From: Kalmusia sp. IMI 367209 | Taxonomy: Eukaryota; Ascomycota; Dothideomycetes; Pleosporales; Didymosphaeriaceae | DNA length: 64,000 bases | Direction: 5' to 3' | NCBI GenBank assembly: GCA_027946365.1 | Contig: JAPEUQ010000004.1 | Coordinates: 310,001 to 374,000, forward strand | In this document: positions 58,301 through 64,000 of the stretch, one piece after another | Numbering within the stretch: position 1 is the stretch's first letter | Layout of the letters: each line of letters begins with the position of its first letter | Made by a program: the position numbers and the translations under genes | The notes under the pieces: model-generated | Databases searched by the model: none | What the model saw: only the letters and a program-made list of their open reading frames with translations | Told to the model about the DNA's origin: nothing

Positions 58301-59438
58301 CCACTTTACCGCACTAAATGTGCCGCCCCAACTCCACCAGGACATTGTACAGTTTACTAGGTCTGGCAAAATTGTACCGGGTAGTGAAGCATACCGCCCT
58401 ATGCTTTTCGCTCTCCACCGTACTGCTTCTGGAAGGAAATATGAAGTGCTTGCTAATGGTAAATGCTCGGGTTTGTTTGTTTCCACACAATTCATCCGAA
58501 CAGTGAAATTAGTGGAACCAAACGATAACTTCCTACGACCATGCCAATGGATTCTCTGGAACCTTGCAGCAGGAAAGGCTTTGGTTGTCAGCCCCGAGGA
58601 GGCTGACTTGGTTCTTCCTTTACTTCGTCGGTTCCGCCATAACGATTCGTCCATCGGTCGAACCCATCTGATTGTGTACTCTGCTCCAATCACTCGGCGC
58701 ATGCTTCACTTCAACAACCTCAGCTACCATGCTACTCCGCCACTGCCACCAGAGTCAAAAGTTCCTACCTGGCTGAAGATCGAGCTTGGTATATTCTCTG
58801 GTAGACTATACTTTGAGTGGAACGAGTACAAGGAGCTCCTTGCGTATCTCGGTGTGAAGGCAAGTGTAGGCCATGAAGATTTTCTGGGCGATTTGGCGAG
58901 AGATACATTTGTCAAAAAGCCCCTCACATTTCGTAAGTCCAGCCCTGTAACATACAGTGTGTTACTCCCGGATATGTTGTCCAAACACACACTGCTATAG
59001 TTCCACATATGTACACATTGCTAACATATATGCGCAGTACATGACTGGCTTGCAGTTCTTCGAAAGGGCCAAGACTTCGAGCACACACCAATGGGATGCG
59101 TAACAACCGGCAAACCTCTTTCGGCGGATCATCCATTCTTTCTATCCAGCACTATGGATGAGCCCGAGAAGGAAGCAAAGTCGAGCGCGTTCTCGGGAGT
59201 CCATGTGCAAGACGAGGAAGAGAACTCCGATGGAGACGATGGTGACGACGAAGGAGATGACGAGTTTCTCCCTCATGAAGATGATCGTAATCAAGGCGAT
59301 CATGAAGATGACGAGGGTGAGTTCGACGAAGCTGAAAATACCTTCTTCGACGCTCAAGAAATCATCGAGAGCGATAATGAAGAAGAAGAAGAGGAGGAGG
59401 AGGCAGACGCTGGAGCATCGAGCGGTGTTGGAGCATAG
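49366..59438 (+). CDS. giant DUF6606/DUF3638/DUF3645 protein (about 3,227 aa)
   Basis: Seven exons (49366-49709, 49763-55677, 55734-56620, 56680-56936, 56990-58053, 58117-58932, 59038-59438) join in frame into one very large protein. The N-terminus, REFLLHQYYHVALPRDVPGKEDRKLS, is the DUF6606 start. At about residue 2080 a P-loop-like LLMGKGKTSCILPIVAAMLAD opens the DUF3638 region, with VVPRALLLQSAQVM and HIKLGGLLDREL after it. DUF3645 follows with VVYLDESHCRGTDLKLP and LGPHVTKDAISQAAMRLRLLG. This is a widespread fungal family with helicase-like ATPase hallmarks, sometimes labelled ubiquitinyl hydrolase without direct proof. The last ~90 residues form an Asp/Glu-rich tail ending in an eight-glutamate run. 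A Thr/Lys repeat lies at about residue 1230. Likely intracellular; function unknown. Confidence 0.9.
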
Positions 59439-60832
59439 TCCGTTGAGCCAGACAGCGGGATGCTAAATGTTGAGTAGCGGGTATATGAGTGTAGAGCAGC
59501 ACGATTCCCTCACTTTTTGATAACGTTGAGGCAATTTAATAGCTTTGCAACCATCTTCATTTTCTCCATGCTCAGCCTTTCAATTTATAGACAGCCAAAT
59601 GTTCCGTGAAGCCTAAATCTGTGTTATACATCTTGAGTCAAGTGACACCATGAATTTATGAGAGCGGTCGTTGCAGGGCTCTCCATAAGAAACACGTTGC
59701 TCGCCTTGACTCAGACCATATACTCGCACGACTGGAGGCCATGCCTGTCAGAGGATTTGGTTCTAGTGTAAATGCAGTGAACGACATCATGTTCACTAGC
59801 TGTTGCTCTTCGGACAACATATTCATTTCCGTTCGTGACAGCCATCTCTTGATTAACCTCGCATGCTGCTTCACACATCGGCAAGCTGAAAATTGTGAGT
59901 CTTCCCTGCTTTTTCAATATCGGTCTCACTTTAACACCTATTTTACTACTAACAACGTCGGGTACAAGTGTACAAAGCGAGTCAATTAGACAGGCTCTAG
60001 CTATCGTGTCGTTTGATTCATGGGTCATTCCGTCGGTTCTTATTTACTACCTTCCACCATCTCACGCGACTTTACGTGTCCCCAGTCATTGCCTTATCCG
60101 CTACTACTCCGGCAACGGCGATCGCATCTACACACACCAATTACTCCTTATTTATCATTTCCCGCGCCTGTAGTCCGGCTCAGAAGCGGACGTATCATCC
60201 CTGGTAGCCGTCCATGGGACACTCTGTAAACTTGATCGACAGACAATGTGCACAGCAATGGGCATCGGCAAATGTAACCGCTTTAGACGCCTTTCGCAAC
60301 CCTTCCTACCTCAAATTCACAGCTTACGGGAGTGCATCAGGAGGCGAGAATCCAAATCTAGCCCTGCAGTTACAATTGTATCCGCGTCCTCGCAACTCAA
60401 TTGACGATTATTCCGGTTCGCATGGGCATCTCGGTCGATCTTGACCGGCCAGATATGTCCGACTTCATTTCTTCCTCGGTGGCACATTCATACCGAACTA
60501 CGATTCTAAGATCTATCCTTTCGGATGGCTGTCAACACTACAGCAGCTTAGGAAACCCTTCCGACGTGGAAAGAGAGATGCAGTTCTCTATGAAGTTAGA
60601 TCATGTTCTCGGTATGATGATCGCCCGGTCATTCTAGGCGATTGACAGGGTTGTTTATAGCCACGACTAGCCAACATATCGCAAATGCAATTTGCGCGAT
60701 TCGGGACAACGTTCCCCGCACCCCAGATTTCCGCAGGCGCGTCCGTGCGGTACAATCTAGATAGATAAACCGAAGTGAAAGCCAAAACGCGATTTTAGCG
60801 GGATTGAAGAACATAGCTTGAAGCACTTCAAA
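59439..60832. other. intergenic region upstream of GH28 gene
   Basis: 1.4 kb without a supported gene; scattered short frames on both strands. No repeat or RNA gene seen. Confidence 0.5.
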
Positions 60833-62213
60833 ATGAGATACCAGAGGTTTCTTGCCTTCACGATTCTATTAGCTTCGAGTGCGGCGAAATTGGGACCCGG
60901 GCCAAAGACATGCACTGTCGCGGCAAGCGGTACTAACAAAACAGACGATGCTCCTGCGATACGCTCTGCGTTCTTGGAATGCGGTCGTGGTGGTAAGATT
61001 GTCTTTAAGTCAACCACATACTACGTCAATTCGGTTCTAAACATCAGTGGCCTTGACGATGTCGATGTAGACATCCAAGGAAAACTACTAGTAGGCTCAA
61101 TACCGTTAATACACAAAATGTAAACTCATGATTGCTGCAGTGGAGTACGGACATTCCATACTGGCTAAACCACTCGCTGCCGGTCGGCTATCAAAACCAA
61201 TCTACAGCCTTCATTCTTTCAGGGAACAACGTCCGCATTAACGGAAACGGTGTGGGGAACTTTGATGGCAACGGCGATTATTGGTACCAATGGATCAAGA
61301 AACAACCTAACACGTCGAATTACCCAGGTCGCCCTATCCAGATCAGTCTTGACGGCCTCACGAATTCCATCATCCGAGGAATTAATTTCTTCCGAAGCCA
61401 AATGTGGACTATGGTCATTATCCGTTCACATAATACAATCCTGGAGAATGTTCTCGTCAACAACACTGGAAATATAGTATCGAGCTGTATGTCCTTCCAA
61501 CAATTCTTTTTCTTCTATCCTCGCTAATATGCACACAAGCAAACACTGATGGCGCGAACACGATGTTTTCCTCGAACATATCTTTCAGGAACTGGACTGT
61601 CTATAATGGCGACGACAGCATCGCCATCAAAGCCAACAGCACGAACATCACCATTCTCGATAGCAAACTTCACAACGGTCTCGGCATCGCAATTGGCTCT
61701 ATCGGCCAATACTTCAATCATTTTGAGACTATCGAGAACCTTCGTGTGGAAAACGTTCATTACTCAAACACGCTACATGCCTTCTACATGAAGACTTGGA
61801 CCGCTGATCAGAACGGGTATCCTCCCAATGGTGGCGGCGGTGGCCTCGGATATGCAGAAAACATGCATTTGAAGAATCTTACGTTTGAGAGCATGAGAGG
61901 CGCCGCATTTTCTATCAGTCAGTGCACAAGATTCAGTGGTGCACCTGGCGTTGGCAATTGTACCAATTCGAAGTTCCAAATCAGGGACGTTGAGATTGAC
62001 GGCTTCGTGGGTACGACCAAGTCGAACAGGGTTGTGAGCTTGCAGTGCAGCGCCGAGAAGCCATGCACAGACATTACGTTGAATAACGTCGACGTGAAGT
62101 GGGCGAATGGAACCGTTGCTAGCGACTACTTGTGCGGCAATGTTGTCGATGCCAAGGGATGGAAATGCACTGGCAAAGTATGTGAGGGCGGAAGCGCAAC
62201 AGGCGAGTGTTGA
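60833..62213 (+). CDS. secreted GH28 pectinase (exopolygalacturonase/exo-rhamnogalacturonase type)
   Basis: Three exons, 60833-61090, 61141-61486 and 61540-62213, encode 425 residues; the ATG at 60833 begins a signal peptide (MRYQRFLAFTILLASSAAK). The right-handed beta-helix family is recognised from VNNTGNIVSSSNTDGAN (first catalytic Asp in NTDG), YNGDDSIAIKANSTNI (the GDD pair), NGLGIAIGSIGQYF and FYMKTWTADQNGYPPNGGGGGLGY. In ordinary polygalacturonases the third motif is G-H-G and the fourth is R-I-K; here they read G-L-G and Y-M-K, as in a distinct exo-acting subgroup. Five or more glycosylation sequons and paired C-terminal cysteines fit secretion. It should trim galacturonate or rhamnogalacturonate residues from pectin; exact specificity is uncertain. 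Confidence 0.88.
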
Positions 62214-62286
62214 GCAAGTGATAGTATAATTTAGCGAAGCAATTATAATGCTTTCGCATTAGTAATAGAATCCGCTGTGTTTGTGA

Positions 62287-63250
62287 TCAAGACAGTTCTA
62301 TACGTCGCAACTTAGTATTATTAGGGAGTTCTTGTGGGTCAACAGCCCCATCCAGTTCTTGTGGTGGAATCCATCGATCCTGTTCATAATTCATCCCCAA
62401 ACCTATCTTGTCTGGTTGGTATGTAGGTGCTGGGGTAGTCACGTCTGCTTCCAATCTTCGCCGTTTGCCAAACCGATAGGCGAAGAAGGCCAGTCCTGCC
62501 AGAGCTAATGTACCCAACGCAGCCCCAATACCGATACCTGCTTTGGCGCCATTCGATAAGCCTCCAGATTCCGATGTGCCAGTCGGTAAAGATGAAACGG
62601 TGGGCTTCGATGCGAGCGAGACAGATGACCAAGACGAGGACTAAAGCCAATCAGCCTCATGAAATTTCCTGTTTTGACGGAATTCGGAGATCATGGTCGC
62701 TCTTATTGAGTACCTACCTGCGAGCTAGGCTCAGACGAGGTTGAGAAGTCTTCAGCCCGATAACGAAGCTGAATACTGTATGCATTCATGCCAGCACCGA
62801 CATGTTCTGTTTTGCTTGTAGGCAAGACAAGAAGGTCGGTCGTATATGGACTAGCAGTGATTGTACATCCAAGAGTTGAATAATAATGATAGTGAGTAGG
62901 AAGTTCCGTCTGAATGATATAGGAGCTACTTGGAAGTCAGCTCTCACTCTTCTGTTATGTCTCGTAGCTTCGCACCTAGTTGGACAGCAAACAACGTGTG
63001 TCTCAATTTCTGAGCCGAAATAGACACTCTCAGTGGATGCTGCAGCCGTCCATCCTGATGGACAATCGCGCGCAGGAGAGTAGTAAAAATCGGTTGCCGC
63101 GGTGAAAAGTGGAGGGTAACAGGAGCTTTCCTTGGTCGGATCGGGTCCTAATCGAAATGCTTCACCTGACACTGTGACAGTAGAGAAGCAGTGGCTCGGA
63201 GGTGAAAAGACAGACGTCAGGCTTGGGATAGGCGCTTTTGTGACGCTCAT
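62287..63250 (-). CDS. single-pass membrane protein with Ser-rich stalk, unknown function
   Basis: Three exons on the minus strand (63250-62976, 62928-62718, 62640-62287) encode 279 residues from MSVTKAPIPSLTSVFSPP. The N-terminal domain of about 160 residues contains spaced cysteines, including ESSCYPPLF, RDCPSGWTAA, VVCCPT and LGCTITA. A Ser/Thr-rich stalk (SSWSSVSLASKPTVSS) follows, then one membrane helix at about 195-220 (AGIGIGAALGTLALAGLAFFAY), a basic stop-transfer FGKRRRL and a ~55-residue cytoplasmic tail. No classical N-terminal signal peptide is seen. This layout resembles fungal surface or sensor-like proteins, but no family name is justified. It converges with the GH28 gene, 73 bp away. 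Confidence 0.8.
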
Positions 63251-64000
63251 ATTTACCAACACGAGGTCAAACGTGACTTTAGCAAGGTAGGCCCCAACGT
63301 AGTGTTGAGGGACGGATACTTCCTGAGAGCTAATAAATAGACAAAGCTACCTGCATGCGCGATTCGGAGTATAAAGACGGAAAGCTTGAACGAGATCAAG
63401 CTCCGTGGCGTTGACGAATAGCTGTTCGCGCTTATATTGTTCATCCCGTTACACTGCATAACTTCCGTGACATGCATGTTTCGGCGCGCGCACGAACCCC
63501 AGGGCGAAGATTTGGGTGAACAGAAGGAATCATTCGACATCTGGAGCAGAGTTTGCACATTCACTGTGTGTGATGCCGGTGTGCACCATATTATACTCGC
63601 GATCTCTATCACCAATTCCAAGTTCACACCGTGATGCGTAACGCCAAATCTGTGCCAGGGCTCTAGTCCTGTTTTGGCCTATTGTGGGGGCCAACATTGG
63701 AGGTTGCCTTTTGTGTTTGCCTTTTTGCACCAGACCCATATTGAGTCTACTTTCATCCTCGACTAGCTCTTGTGTGCGTAACGGTGGTCAGGATCTACGC
63801 TCATAGGCCAACGCGTAGTGTTACGATGAGCGCTAGCCCACTGCGTTGGAACGCATACAACGCGAGGCACAGCCCCCATTCCAGCTCATCGCCATGAACC
63901 TGCGCCTCAATGTGATACCAAAACATAATTTCCCATTATTCGCTTCATTGCTCCTTCACCTTGATCGCCTTCTATCGGGGTTACGACAACGCACCGGATG
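63251..64000. other. promoter/intergenic region at right edge
   Basis: No supported gene in the last 750 bp; small open frames only. A gene may begin beyond the window. Confidence 0.45.

Overview
The window is nuclear DNA of a filamentous ascomycete (Pezizomycotina, most likely a Dothideomycete). The genes carry short GT-AG introns, mostly 45-65 bp, with CTAAC/CTGAC-like branch sites. The gene content (Pth11-like membrane proteins, an AcuK/Ert1-type zinc-cluster regulator, DHA1, ACS and siderophore MFS transporters, GH16 and GH28 enzymes, a UstY/DUF3328 protein, a giant DUF3638 protein) is typical of that group. Only ATG starts were accepted and exon boundaries were worked out by eye. No rRNA, tRNA, intact transposon or CRISPR array was recognised.

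Layout. 0-11 kb: end of a GH16 beta-glucanase, a small conserved membrane-anchored protein, a 15-exon DHA1 transporter, an AcuK/Ert1-like gluconeogenesis regulator behind a 1.7 kb GC-rich leader, and riboflavin kinase. 11.8-25.5 kb: a compact catabolic cluster holding pairs of three enzyme families (two metallo-beta-lactamase-fold lactonases, two carboxymuconolactone-decarboxylase-family proteins, two 3-hydroxyisobutyrate-dehydrogenase-like proteins), plus a zinc alcohol dehydrogenase, an Adr1-like C2H2 activator and an organic-anion (ACS/DAL5-type) transporter. The promoters, including the regulator's own, are rich in TTGGRG, the site expected for Adr1-type fingers, so the set looks like one inducible pathway for a lactone or aromatic-derived acid. 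One dehydrogenase copy carries an apparent frameshift.

28-34.3 kb: two Pth11-like seven-helix proteins flank a secreted histidine acid phosphatase whose first intron carries a 25-bp minisatellite. 35.5-38.4 kb: the most notable locus. A secreted precursor with eleven Kex2-bounded DLTGL repeats (broken by a 2-nt duplication) lies divergent to a UstY/DUF3328 oxidase gene. This looks like an undescribed dikaritin-type ribosomal peptide locus. Its core has no tyrosine or phenylalanine. 39.6-47.4 kb: a siderophore transporter, a small secreted histidine phosphatase-fold protein and a second DHA1 transporter, with gene-poor DNA between. 49.4-59.4 kb: one seven-exon gene for a ~3,227-residue DUF3638/DUF3645 protein. 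60.8-63.3 kb: a GH28 pectinase and a single-pass membrane protein facing it.
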